64,000 nt of DNA from Oscillospiraceae bacterium. GTDB taxonomy: Bacteria; Bacillota; Clostridia; Oscillospirales; Ruminococcaceae. The translations under genes were made by a program, and so were the position numbers. Shown one piece after another: positions 22,201-32,226 of this stretch. The stretch spans positions 55,189 through 119,188 of the forward strand of contig JAGHIE010000008.1 of assembly GCA_017887325.1 (NCBI GenBank), in the 5' to 3' direction. Each line of letters starts with the position of its first letter. Position 1 is the first letter of the stretch. The notes beneath the pieces were generated by a model that did no database searches, was not told where the DNA came from, and was given only the letters and a program-made list of their open reading frames with translations.

Positions 22201-22329
22201 AAAAGTATATGTTTCTCCTTCTTTTCTGCTATTAACAGATTTTTCGAAAATTTTGTTTTCACGCCAAAAATCTTCAATCATTTTTTCGCGTTCAACAAAG
22301 TTCAAATTAGTAGACACTTTTTGATACAT
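19216..22329 (-). CDS. ileS: Isoleucyl-tRNA synthetase
   Basis: DGPPTANGKPHIGH (HIGH) and KMSKSKGNAVDP motifs; 1037 aa; T-box upstream. Confidence 0.96.
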   Translation of the reverse strand: MYQKVSTNLNFVEREKMIEDFWRENKIFEKSVNSRKEGETYTFYDGPPTANGKPHIGHVLTRVIKDMIPRYRTMKGYNVPRKAGWDTHGLPVELEVEKLLGINGKDQIENYGLEPFIEKCKESVWKYKGMWEDFSQTVGFWVDMENPYVTYDNNFIESEWWALKQIWEKGLLYKGFKIVPYCPRCGTPLSSHEVAQGYKDVKERSAIVRFKVKDEDAYILAWTTTPWTLPSNVALCVNPREEYVKVRKDNEVIYMASALVEKILGEDVEVLEKFVGKDLEYKEYIPLFDFAKPDKKCYYVTCADYVTLTDGTGVVHIAPAFGEDDAQVGREYDLPFVQLVDAKGEMTEETLWAGMFCKDADKHVLMNLEERGLLFDAPNFEHSYPHCWRCDTPLIYYARESWFVKMTAVKDDLIRNNNTINWIPESIGKGRFGDWLENVQDWGISRNRYWGTPLNIWECECGHKHSIGSIEELKQMSDNCPDDIELHRPYIDGVTIKCEKCGKQMVRVPEVIDCWFDSGSMPFAQHHYPFENQDVFKQQFPANFISEGVDQTRGWFYSLLAISTLIFNEAPFKNVVVLGHVQDEHGQKMSKSKGNAVDPFEALATYGADAIRWYFYSNSAPWLPNRFYGKAVQEGQRKFMSTLWNTYAFFVLYANIDKFDATKYNLDLSSLTVMDKWLLSKLNSLIKVVDDNLENYRIPETARVLQEFVDEMSNWYVRRSRERFWAQEMSQDKINAYMTLYTALVTVCKLSAPLIPFMTEDIYRNLVCSIDKDAPESIHLCDFPVADDKYIDKALEENMEQVLQIVILGRSARNGANIKNRQPISSISVNSNVKLDEMYKEIIEEELNVKAVNFVDDASGFVSYVFKPQLRILGQKYGKKIGEIRTALANLDGSKAKAELDANGSITITLSDGDISLTEEELLIETTKKEGFEAVTDKGITVILDTHLTEELIEEGFVREIISKIQSMRKEANFNVTDHIIVSTQGNEKIANILKNNWDTVKYDVLADELVVDSLDGFTMEWNVNGENVKFAVKVNA

Positions 22330-22374
22330 AAAAATCTAACCCTTTCTAAAATATATTAAGAATTATAAGTAAAA

Positions 22375-22625
22375 ACAAAAAATCTTTGCCCTTAGTGAAA
22401 AGGACAAAGATTGTAACTTCGATTTAAACCACCTTATTCAACATACCAACATATGCGTTCCTTTTAACGGTGGAACACCGACAAAGCTTACTTTAAATTT
22501 CACCTTTGCAACTCATAGAGTGATATTCAATAAAAACCTAATCATACTGGGCTTTCACTGTCCCCAACTCGCTATAATTTTCAGTTAATATCTACTGTCT
22601 CCGTCATAGTTTTTACTATTTATAA
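22375..22625 (-). promoter_or_regulatory. T-box leader, Ile specifier, upstream of ileS
   Basis: Minus strand AATAAGGTGGTTT (22428-22440) plus terminator AATCTTTGTCCTTTTCACTAAGGGCAAAGATTTTTT (22377-22412); candidate ATC specifier in GAATATCACTC (22522-22524); AGCGAG...GGGGA stem I region. Confidence 0.82.
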
Positions 22626-22699
22626 CATTAAAATTGTATCACACCATATCAAAAAAATCAATAGTGTTTATTATAAGTTTTTATACTGTTTGTATTATA

Positions 22700-23320
22700 C
22701 TAACAGTTATATTTTTCTATAAAATGCTCATTATACAGATCCCAATATTTACTGTAAGTACCATATTCTCCACTCAAATTAAGTTGATACATTCTAAAAG
22801 TTACCAAAAAATTTTTAGGTTGTACTATCTCTTTATAGCTATATTTATATTCCATACCTAACCTTTTCATAACATTTCCACTTTTTATATTATTGATATC
22901 ATGTGTCGCTGTAATATAAGGTATTTTATCTCTTTTTAGTACTTCTATTACAGCGTTGCAACCTTCTGTAATAATTCCATTTCCCCAAAATTCTTTTTTT
23001 AATCCATATCCTAAATCATAACTATCATTATCACTTACATTTATATACCCTATTGGAATATTATTTTCTTTTAAACACACTGCATAATGATAACTTTTTT
23101 CTCTATTATAATTATTGAAATATCTTTCTTCTAAATGCAATCTTGCTTTTGTTTTATCTTTTATTGGATACCATGGCAAAAATGTGTTTACTTCTTCATC
23201 TCTTAAAATTTCAAAAGCATAATCTACATCTTCTTCCACAAATTTTCTTAGTATTAGCCTATCTGTTTCTATTCTAGGGGTATTAGTAGTATTTTCGACT
23301 CTGATCATCATATTAATCAC
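22700..23320 (-). CDS. GNAT acetyltransferase (RimJ/RimL-like)
   Basis: IETDRLILRKFVEEDVDYAFEIL, YGLKKEFWGNGIITEG. Confidence 0.82.
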   Translation of the reverse strand: MINMMIRVENTTNTPRIETDRLILRKFVEEDVDYAFEILRDEEVNTFLPWYPIKDKTKARLHLEERYFNNYNREKSYHYAVCLKENNIPIGYINVSDNDSYDLGYGLKKEFWGNGIITEGCNAVIEVLKRDKIPYITATHDINNIKSGNVMKRLGMEYKYSYKEIVQPKNFLVTFRMYQLNLSGEYGTYSKYWDLYNEHFIEKYNC

Positions 23321-23404
23321 CTCATTTTGAATATTAACATATTAATATAAACAAAACAAGTGTGTAACCTCTCCCCAAAGGTTACACACTGTATCATCAG
23401 TTAA

Positions 23405-24409
<1,005 letters not shown>

Positions 24410-24474
24410 CTAAAATAATAAATATTTCTAATCAATTTATTTATCAGAGTCTTTTATTATCTGACTTTATACAC

Positions 24475-24503
24475 ATTATACATTGTATGATGTCTTATGT
24501 CAA
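24475..24503 (-). promoter_or_regulatory. ilvC promoter containing a candidate GntR operator
   Basis: Minus strand TTGACA - 17 nt - TATAAT; GACATAAGACATCAT (24487-24501) overlaps the -35 and spacer. Confidence 0.7.
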
Positions 24504-24521
24504 TAGTATTTTTAAAAAAAA

Positions 24522-25205
24522 TTATTCTATTTTCATTCCCAAAGCTTCTAGAGCATGTATTATGTGTATTTTCATGGCATATCTAGCTCCTTCAGCATTT
24601 CTATTTTTCAAAAATTCCATTAATAATCTATCATCATTCATATTATGATTGGATAAGTTTTCATTCTTTTGAAGTAATCTTACGCCACTTTCGATAGATT
24701 CAAATATTATAGGAAATAACTGTGACATAAAGTCATTATGTGTTGCTTTAGCAATCGCTTTATGAAACTCTTGTTCTTCCAATGTTCTATCTTCACCTTT
24801 TAATATTTTTTCGTCTATTTTATTTCCCCATTTTAGTATTTCTTCAAGTTCTTTGTCAGTTGCTCTTTTTGCCGCTAAATAAGCATTTTCTGGCTCAAAA
24901 ATTAATCTCATTTCAAATAAATCTTTAACATTTGCATTATTATCAACTAAATCACTAAGACCTGCATATTCTAAATTACTTGCAAAATCAGTAACAAAAG
25001 TACCTTTTCCCCTATGAATTTCTAAAATCCCTGCTGTTACCAAAATTCTTACGGCTTCTCTTATAGTAGTTCTACTTACCCCAAACTCATTTGCAAGTTC
25101 ATTTTCATTAGGTAGTTTATCCCCACTTTTAAATCTTTCTTGCTCTTTTATAATAAAAGTTAATTCATCAGCAACACTTTCCGACAACATTTTATTTTGT
25201 TTCAT
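24522..25205 (-). CDS. FadR-subfamily GntR transcriptional regulator
   Basis: LPNENELANEFGVSRTTIREAVRILVTAGILEIHRGKGTFV winged-helix; all-helical C-terminal (FCD-type) domain. Confidence 0.92.
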   Translation of the reverse strand: MKQNKMLSESVADELTFIIKEQERFKSGDKLPNENELANEFGVSRTTIREAVRILVTAGILEIHRGKGTFVTDFASNLEYAGLSDLVDNNANVKDLFEMRLIFEPENAYLAAKRATDKELEEILKWGNKIDEKILKGEDRTLEEQEFHKAIAKATHNDFMSQLFPIIFESIESGVRLLQKNENLSNHNMNDDRLLMEFLKNRNAEGARYAMKIHIIHALEALGMKIE

Positions 25206-25388
25206 AATTATAAATTCCCCTTAGTTTAATTATGAGTCTATTATATATTAATTTTGCGCAAATAGCAACAATAAATATGATGTCTGATGTCTTTGTTTGT
25301 AAATTAATTTTCTTTACTATAATCTTATAAACTGATATAATATTATATAATATTATTTTTAAATATAATACTGAAATGAGGTTATTTT

Positions 25389-26411
25389 TTGTCAGTTACA
25401 ATAAAACAAATAGCAGAGTACGCAGGTGTATCTCGTGGTACTGTTGATAGAGCTTTAAATAATAGAGATGGTATAAATCCAACTGTTGCAAAACGAATTA
25501 AAAAAATTGCTCAAGAATTGGGTTATACTCCAAATAGAGCAGGAAAAGCTCTTGCTAGTAAAAAAAATCCTATTCAAATAGGTGTAATTTTAAATAGTAT
25601 TGGGAATACTTTTTTTGATGATGTAATAAAAGGTATTAAGTTTGCCCAAGAAGAATATAGAGATTTTTCTTTAAATGTCCATTTAATAGAGTTAAAAGGT
25701 TATGATGTAAACAAACAATTAGAGAAAATTGATGAATTAGTAGAAAAAAATGTTAACGCAATTGTTTTAACTCCTATAAATGATGAAATAATTTCTTCTA
25801 AAATTAATGAACTTACAAATAACAATATATCTGTAATAAAATTAAACTCTGATTTAGAAAATACAGAAGATGCTGTTTATATCGGTTGTGATTATGAAAA
25901 AAGTGGTTCTACTGGCGCTGGACTTTTAAGATTATTCAGAAAAGAAAATGATACTAATATAGGTATTATAACAGGTTCAGTAAAAATGTTAGGTCATAAT
26001 CAACGCATAAGAGGTTTTTTAAATGTTTGCAAAAAAGATTTTGAAAATGCAAATGTAGTAGAAATAGTAGAAAATAACGATGATAATGATATTTCATATG
26101 AAGTTACTAAACAACTTCTCACAGAACATAAAGTTGATGCTTTATATTTCTGTGCTGGTGGTGTTATTGGTGGTATTAAAGCAGTCGATGAAATTTGTAA
26201 AGATAATAGACCTATAATTATTTGCTGTGACGATACCCCTGAAATCAAAGAGTTATTAATACAAGATAAAATAAATGCTACTGTTTGCCAACAACCATTT
26301 AATCAAGGATATGAAAGTATAAAAAGTATTTTTAATAAACTTATGGTTGGAGAATTTAACTTTAAAGAATTATATATGCAAAATGAAATAAAGATAAAAT
26401 ACAACATTTAG
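25389..26411 (+). CDS. LacI-family transcriptional regulator (TTG start)
   Basis: TIKQIAEYAGVSRGTVDRALNNRDGI HTH; periplasmic-binding-like domain. Confidence 0.9.
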   Translation: MSVTIKQIAEYAGVSRGTVDRALNNRDGINPTVAKRIKKIAQELGYTPNRAGKALASKKNPIQIGVILNSIGNTFFDDVIKGIKFAQEEYRDFSLNVHLIELKGYDVNKQLEKIDELVEKNVNAIVLTPINDEIISSKINELTNNNISVIKLNSDLENTEDAVYIGCDYEKSGSTGAGLLRLFRKENDTNIGIITGSVKMLGHNQRIRGFLNVCKKDFENANVVEIVENNDDNDISYEVTKQLLTEHKVDALYFCAGGVIGGIKAVDEICKDNRPIIICCDDTPEIKELLIQDKINATVCQQPFNQGYESIKSIFNKLMVGEFNFKELYMQNEIKIKYNI

Positions 26412-26457
26412 ATATCATAAATTTAAAATTTATTCATAATAAATGTAATTTTAGATA

Positions 26458-26517
26458 TTGACACTAGTATACCTAAATGATATAATTTAGATAAAGATAA
26501 TAGTAATCATTACTATT
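26458..26517 (+). promoter_or_regulatory. Promoter and Fur/PerR-type operator upstream of perR-rubrerythrin
   Basis: TTGACA (26458-26463) - 17 nt - TATAAT (26481-26486), then perfect 19-bp palindrome AATAGTAATCATTACTATT (26499-26517). Confidence 0.82.
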
Positions 26518-26535
26518 TAGTTTAGGAGTGATATT

Positions 26536-26916
26536 ATGAAGTATTCAAAACAACGAGAGTTAATTTTAACTACCGTTAGAAAAAATCTAATTCACCCTAC
26601 TGCTGACCAAGTTTATTCTATAATACGAAAAACTATGCCGAATATTAGCTTAGGTACTGTTTATAGAAATTTGAATTTACTTGCCGAAAATGGTGATATT
26701 ATCAAAATTAGTCTACCAAATCAAAGTGATAGATTTGACGGCACTTTAGAACCTCACTACCATATGATTTGTAATAAATGTAACAAGGTATTCGACATTA
26801 AATTAGATAACTTAAAAGGATTATCCGATGATATATTTAAAAACTATCAATTTTCCGTTGAAAACTTTGATTTAATTATTAATGGAACTTGTTGTGAGTG
26901 TAAACAATCACAATAA
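26536..26916 (+). CDS. perR: Fur-family regulator, PerR-like
   Basis: SKQRELILTTVRKNLIHPTADQVYSIIRK, HYHMICNKCNKVFDI, CCEC; followed by rubrerythrin. Confidence 0.85.
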   Translation: MKYSKQRELILTTVRKNLIHPTADQVYSIIRKTMPNISLGTVYRNLNLLAENGDIIKISLPNQSDRFDGTLEPHYHMICNKCNKVFDIKLDNLKGLSDDIFKNYQFSVENFDLIINGTCCECKQSQ

Positions 26917-26949
26917 AATATATTTATAGAAAGGTTAAAGGTGATTTAT

Positions 26950-27489
26950 ATGAATTTAAAAGGATCAAGAACAGAAGCTAATTTATTAGCAGCATTCGCT
27001 GGAGAAAGCCAAGCTAGAAACAAATATACTTATTATGCAAGCAAAGCAAGAAAAGAAGGCTACAATCAAATAGCTGCTTTATTTGAAGAAACAGCTAACA
27101 ATGAAAAAGAACATGCAAAAATTTGGTTCAAATTATTACATGATGGTGAAATCGGTTCTACAGAAGAAAACTTAAAAGATGCAGCTGCTGGCGAAAACTA
27201 TGAATGGACAGATATGTACGCAGAATTCGCTAAAGTTGCTAAAGAAGAAGGTTTTGATAAAATTGCATACTTATTCGAAGCAGTAGGTAAAATTGAAAAA
27301 GAACATGAAGAAAGATATTTAAAATTATTAGAAAATGTTGAAAATGGTTTAGTATTCTCTAAAGATGGAGATACAATCTGGAAATGTCAAAATTGTGGTC
27401 ATATTCACATTGGTAAAACAGCTCCACAAATTTGCCCAGTATGTGCACATCCTCAATCATTCTTCGAAGTAAAAGCTGAAAATTATTAA
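26950..27489 (+). CDS. rbr: Rubrerythrin
   Basis: Ferritin-like [16 protein letters not shown] plus C-terminal rubredoxin [22 protein letters not shown]. Confidence 0.96.
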   Translation: MNLKGSRTEANLLAAFAGESQARNKYTYYASKARKEGYNQIAALFEETANNEKEHAKIWFKLLHDGEIGSTEENLKDAAAGENYEWTDMYAEFAKVAKEEGFDKIAYLFEAVGKIEKEHEERYLKLLENVENGLVFSKDGDTIWKCQNCGHIHIGKTAPQICPVCAHPQSFFEVKAENY

Positions 27490-27504
27490 TAGAAATTATA
27501 AATA

Positions 27505-27545
27505 TAAAAAAGGTAGTTGATTTTAAATCAACTACCTTTTATTTT
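27505..27545 (+). terminator. Terminator between rubrerythrin and GH38 gene
   Basis: AAAAAAGGTAGTTGATTTTAAATCAACTACCTTTTA. Confidence 0.85.
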
Positions 27546-27547
27546 TA

Positions 27548-30500
27548 TTAGAAGTATAATTTTACAGTTTTAATTTCGAAAGGTCTTAAAGAAATATTCA
27601 TTTCGTTTCCTTCAACACTTTCACCGTCTTGTCTTTCTAACAAGTTACAAACAACCATTTTCTTAACTGCAAATTCACTAGATAAAGTAAAGTTTACTCT
27701 ACCACCACGACATTCGTGCATTCTAACTACTAAACAATTTTCATCTTCTGCTTTTTTAACAGCATCTATTTGAACTCTGTCAGTATCTAATTTAACTAAT
27801 GCTTTTGTATCATTCCATTTTCTATCTGAAATCATAACTGGTCTTAAGTTTAATTTATTAGCCTCTTCAATTACATTTTCATTTAAGAATGTATTAGCAT
27901 GAGGTAAAATAGCATATGTGAAGTTGTGAATACCCATATCAGCTGCATAGTCTGGATGTTTTGAACTTTTTAGTAAGCTTAAGTTCATAACATTGTCTTT
28001 TACACTATAACCATATTTGCAGTTATTTAGTAAACTTACACCGTAGCTATTATCTGATAAATCAGCCCATTTATGACCACAAACTTCAAATCTAGCCCAA
28101 TCCCAACTTGTATTCCAATGAGTTGGTCTTTCAACGTGACCAAATTGAATGTCATATGTAGCTTTTGTAGAACGAATATCTGTATAGAAACCAGCTTTTA
28201 ATAAGCGTTGTTTTTCATTCCAATCAACTGTTGTTTTAAAGTCAATTCTTCTACTTAATTTATAAACAATCATATCTTGTTTAATTGTAGATTTATTATA
28301 TTGATATTCAAATCTTAAAACAGTTCTTAATTCACCATTTTCAATAACTTCAACTGGTTTTACTAAGTTAGCAATTTCTTTTTTCTCTTTATAGAAAATA
28401 TCAATATCCCAAGCATCAAAACATAGTGGTTTATCTTCATAAATTTCTAAAACATTACCTAATTGTCCTTGTCTTAGTACATTTACGCTATTGTCTTTAT
28501 CAAAAATTGTTTTTAATTGACCTTCTTTAGTCCATTCAATTAAGTAGAATGGTGTTTCTATTGTGTTTTCATTTAAGTCAACGTTAGAAATAGTATCTTC
28601 ATTTTCTCTATTTTCTTCTTTAAATAGTATATTCATACCTTTAAAGCAATTCATAGGAACACATACTACATAACCATTTTCAGCTTTTTGAGAAACTAAT
28701 TTTTCACCATTTTCTAAGTAGAAGTTACCTTCTCTTTCTTCATCTATTGAGATTAATTCATCAGAAACAAAAGTATTTGCAGAATATAAAGCATATGTAT
28801 CTTTTTCTTCTTTTGTTAATGAATTCCAAGCTAAGTTTTCAGCATCTTTAACGTCAGCATTAGCTTTAGCATAGTTTACTTTTGAATCTTCATAAACTTC
28901 TCTGATAGAAGAACCAGGAATAATATCATGGAATTGGTGTAATAATAAGCATTCCCAAGAATCATTTAATTTTTGTTGAGCATATTCTCCACCTAAAATA
29001 TATGAAACAGAAGATAAAGCTTCGATTTGTAATAATGAATTTTCTAATTCTCTATTACCTTTTTTGTTATCAGCTTGAGTTGTGTATGTACCTCTATGAT
29101 ATTCTAAGTACAATTCGCCGTCCCAAGTTGCAACATATCTATCAGTATTATCAACATTTTCATGTATTTTTTTGAAGAAGTCACCTGCTCTATCTGTTTT
29201 TACATTTGGTAAACCAGGGATTTTATCCATTTTTCTTCTTAGTTCTAGCATATCACGGTTTACACCGCCACCGCCGTCACCATAACCATAAGAAACTAAT
29301 ACATCTTTAGATAATTCTTTATTTTTAAATTTGTTCCAGCTACCTAAAACAGAATGAGGGTTCATAGTACCATTGTATGTTGAGAAGTTTGAAGAAGCTT
29401 CTTGCCATTCAGTTGGAGTATCTATAAAGTATGTTAAAATTTCACTACCGTCAATACCTCTCCAACGGAATAAATCATTGGGAATAGCGTTGTATTGGTT
29501 CCAGCTGATTTTAGTTGTCATAAATGTTTCAATTTCACATAGATTTAAAATTTGTGGTAAAGCCCAGCTATAACCAAATACATCTGGTAACCATAAATAA
29601 GTACATTTTCTATTAAATTCTCTTTCAAAGAATCTTGTGCCATGTAAAAATTGTCTTACTAAAGATTCGCCACTTGTAACATTACAATCAGCTTCTACCC
29701 ACATACCACCGTCAGATTCCCATCTGCCTTCATCAACTCGTTTTTTGATTTGTTCATACATTTCTGGGCAGTCTTCTTTAATGTATTTATATAATTGTGG
29801 TTGTGTTTGTAAGAAAACATATTCATCATATCTTTCCATTAAGCGTAAAACAGTAGCAAAAGAACGTTGAGCTTTTTCTCTTGTATGTTTTAATCTCCAT
29901 AACCAAGCAACGTCAATATGTGTATGACCTACAACATGAACAGTAACTTTACTGCGTTTTTCCATGTTATCTAATTCTTTTAATAAGTTTTCTAAAGCAA
30001 CTTCAACAGAAGCATAGAATTCGTCATCATTCCAATTAACAGTTTTAAAAGCTCTGTCTAATAAAGCTATTAGGTCTTCTCTGTCTTCGTTTTCTTTTGG
30101 AAGTAAAATTACAGTTTCAATAATAGCTCTAGCAAAGTAGTATAATTCGTCAGTTGCTTTATGTAAGTAAGCGATATCAGCTTGTTTAGCTTGATGATAT
30201 AGAGTTTGAGGAACTCCACCACCCTCTAAACCTGTCCATAATAAGAATTTTAGATTAACATCTTTACCTTCTAAACCTGTAAAAATAACTTCTTCGTGGT
30301 TGCTGTCAACACCTTGATAGTCTTTATCATTTACATATAATAAAGACTCAAAATGGCTGTTATTTCCGTCACCAGTTCTACCAAAGTTGAATAAACCTAC
30401 AACTTCACAACCTTCTTTTTCAGGAAGTAATTCAACTTCTTTTTCTAACCATAGATATTTATCTCTACCAACTAAAAAATCATTTTTATCAAAAGTGCCA

Positions 30501-30652
30501 CCTTTAATTTCAGGAATATTACCTCTGTAGTGGTCATCTTTGTCTAATTCTCCATCCATTGATGTAAAAGGAGCGATATTTTGATGATTAAAATATCTTC
30601 TGCTACCTAATTCATTTGTTCTGTTTTTTAATTTGTCTACTGTTAAGAACAT
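27548..30652 (-). CDS. GH38-type alpha-mannosidase
   Basis: 1034 aa; VHVVGHTHIDVAWLWRLKHTREKAQRSF and WVEADCNVTSGESLVRQFLHG motifs. Confidence 0.93.
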   Translation of the reverse strand: MFLTVDKLKNRTNELGSRRYFNHQNIAPFTSMDGELDKDDHYRGNIPEIKGGTFDKNDFLVGRDKYLWLEKEVELLPEKEGCEVVGLFNFGRTGDGNNSHFESLLYVNDKDYQGVDSNHEEVIFTGLEGKDVNLKFLLWTGLEGGGVPQTLYHQAKQADIAYLHKATDELYYFARAIIETVILLPKENEDREDLIALLDRAFKTVNWNDDEFYASVEVALENLLKELDNMEKRSKVTVHVVGHTHIDVAWLWRLKHTREKAQRSFATVLRLMERYDEYVFLQTQPQLYKYIKEDCPEMYEQIKKRVDEGRWESDGGMWVEADCNVTSGESLVRQFLHGTRFFEREFNRKCTYLWLPDVFGYSWALPQILNLCEIETFMTTKISWNQYNAIPNDLFRWRGIDGSEILTYFIDTPTEWQEASSNFSTYNGTMNPHSVLGSWNKFKNKELSKDVLVSYGYGDGGGGVNRDMLELRRKMDKIPGLPNVKTDRAGDFFKKIHENVDNTDRYVATWDGELYLEYHRGTYTTQADNKKGNRELENSLLQIEALSSVSYILGGEYAQQKLNDSWECLLLHQFHDIIPGSSIREVYEDSKVNYAKANADVKDAENLAWNSLTKEEKDTYALYSANTFVSDELISIDEEREGNFYLENGEKLVSQKAENGYVVCVPMNCFKGMNILFKEENRENEDTISNVDLNENTIETPFYLIEWTKEGQLKTIFDKDNSVNVLRQGQLGNVLEIYEDKPLCFDAWDIDIFYKEKKEIANLVKPVEVIENGELRTVLRFEYQYNKSTIKQDMIVYKLSRRIDFKTTVDWNEKQRLLKAGFYTDIRSTKATYDIQFGHVERPTHWNTSWDWARFEVCGHKWADLSDNSYGVSLLNNCKYGYSVKDNVMNLSLLKSSKHPDYAADMGIHNFTYAILPHANTFLNENVIEEANKLNLRPVMISDRKWNDTKALVKLDTDRVQIDAVKKAEDENCLVVRMHECRGGRVNFTLSSEFAVKKMVVCNLLERQDGESVEGNEMNISLRPFEIKTVKLYF

Positions 30653-30739
30653 ATTTTTTCTCCTTATTCTTATTAAAAGTACAATGTATAAAAATACTAA
30701 TATATTATAAATATAATTTAAAAAACTTTCAATAACTTA

Positions 30740-32215
30740 TTAGAATTCTTGATTAAATTTATCAATATAGTACTGTTTTACATCATTTCTTGGTATTTTA
30801 TTATTGATATTATTCTGTTTTTCTTCGTAATTCAAATATATAGGACTTAAACTATCAAAAGTTATTGTTTGAACTAAATATTTTTTATGTTTTTCTATTT
30901 CTGTTTTGTACTTATCTTCTTTTGAAATATCACATAATTCTAATGGGTCATTTTGCAAATCAAAAAATCTGCAATTTTCTAAATTCTTTCCAACTATTAA
31001 TTTATATCTATCGCTTACTACCATATATTCACAATAAAATTCTTCTTTGCCGTCAACAATTTCATTTCTTAAACCTTCACATATAGAAAATTGTCTGGCA
31101 TTTTGTTGGTTTTCTAAGTCCATACCTTTCATTGAATATGGTATTTTTGCATTTACATAATTTAAAATAGTTGGTGCAATATCAATATTAGAGCTTAAAT
31201 TATTATTTATCACCCCACTATGTTTATTATTAGGATATTTTATTATTAGTGGAACTTTTGCCAAAGGTTCATACATATAATTTGATTTTAACATCATATG
31301 ATGATATCCCATATAATCTCCATGGTCACTTGTGTATATAATTAATGTATTATCATACAAACCTTTTTCTTTTAACAGATTTATAATTCTACCAATATTA
31401 TCGTCAATTTGTGTAATGCTTCCATAATAATGAGCCATTATTCTTCTTAATCTTTTTTCTGTCAAGTTTTTATGATCAAAATATCCTTTATGATGCTCAT
31501 AATCAACATCAGAAACTTCATTTGTATAACCGTCTAACAAAGTTAAATCATCTGGATTATACATAGTGTCATATGGAGCTGGTGGGTCAAATGGGTGATG
31601 AGGTTTTACATAACTTACTAACATCATATTTCCTTCATCTGTCCAATTTTCAATTTCTTCTAATGCTTTATCTGTTATCCATGTAGTAGAATGATGTTTT
31701 TCATCTAAATTTGATTTTTGTGCACCATATGTATCCCAATATTCTTCTTTTGCCTTTTCTCTATACTCTTGTCTTTGGTCTACAATATCATTTACATCTA
31801 TCAAATTATTTTCCATTAAATATTTATGATAATCATCATCAAATCTACCATCACCATCTTGTTCTGCTAAAAACATTTTATCAAACCCAACATCTAAATA
31901 TGTAGGTGTAGAATGCATTTTACCAACAACAGTCGTATTATATCCTATTTGTTTTAACAATTTAGGATAAGTATCTATTCCACTTGGTAGTGTACAATGA
32001 TTACTCCATCCCATATGTTGATGTGTATATAAACCACTCAATAAAGAGTATCTAGAAGGTGTACAAACAGGATATGTACAATAATGTCTAGTGTGTAATA
32101 CTCCGTCATTTGCTAAATTATCAAGATTTTTTGTTTTTACATCTTTGTTTCCATAAGCACCAATACAATCGTATCTGTGTTGATCTGACATTATAAAAAG
32201 TATATTATTTTTCAT
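30740..32215 (-). CDS. Sulfatase (Cys-type, cytoplasmic)
   Basis: MSDQHRYDCIGAYGN; CTPSRYSLLSGLY maturation motif; no signal peptide. Confidence 0.9.
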   Translation of the reverse strand: MKNNILFIMSDQHRYDCIGAYGNKDVKTKNLDNLANDGVLHTRHYCTYPVCTPSRYSLLSGLYTHQHMGWSNHCTLPSGIDTYPKLLKQIGYNTTVVGKMHSTPTYLDVGFDKMFLAEQDGDGRFDDDYHKYLMENNLIDVNDIVDQRQEYREKAKEEYWDTYGAQKSNLDEKHHSTTWITDKALEEIENWTDEGNMMLVSYVKPHHPFDPPAPYDTMYNPDDLTLLDGYTNEVSDVDYEHHKGYFDHKNLTEKRLRRIMAHYYGSITQIDDNIGRIINLLKEKGLYDNTLIIYTSDHGDYMGYHHMMLKSNYMYEPLAKVPLIIKYPNNKHSGVINNNLSSNIDIAPTILNYVNAKIPYSMKGMDLENQQNARQFSICEGLRNEIVDGKEEFYCEYMVVSDRYKLIVGKNLENCRFFDLQNDPLELCDISKEDKYKTEIEKHKKYLVQTITFDSLSPIYLNYEEKQNNINNKIPRNDVKQYYIDKFNQEF

Positions 32216-32226
32216 TTATATCCACC

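Noticed and set aside
22634-22861. ORF MYHTISKKSIVF... downstream of the GNAT gene
   Set aside because: Overlaps the GNAT CDS antisense and has AT-rich low-complexity composition.
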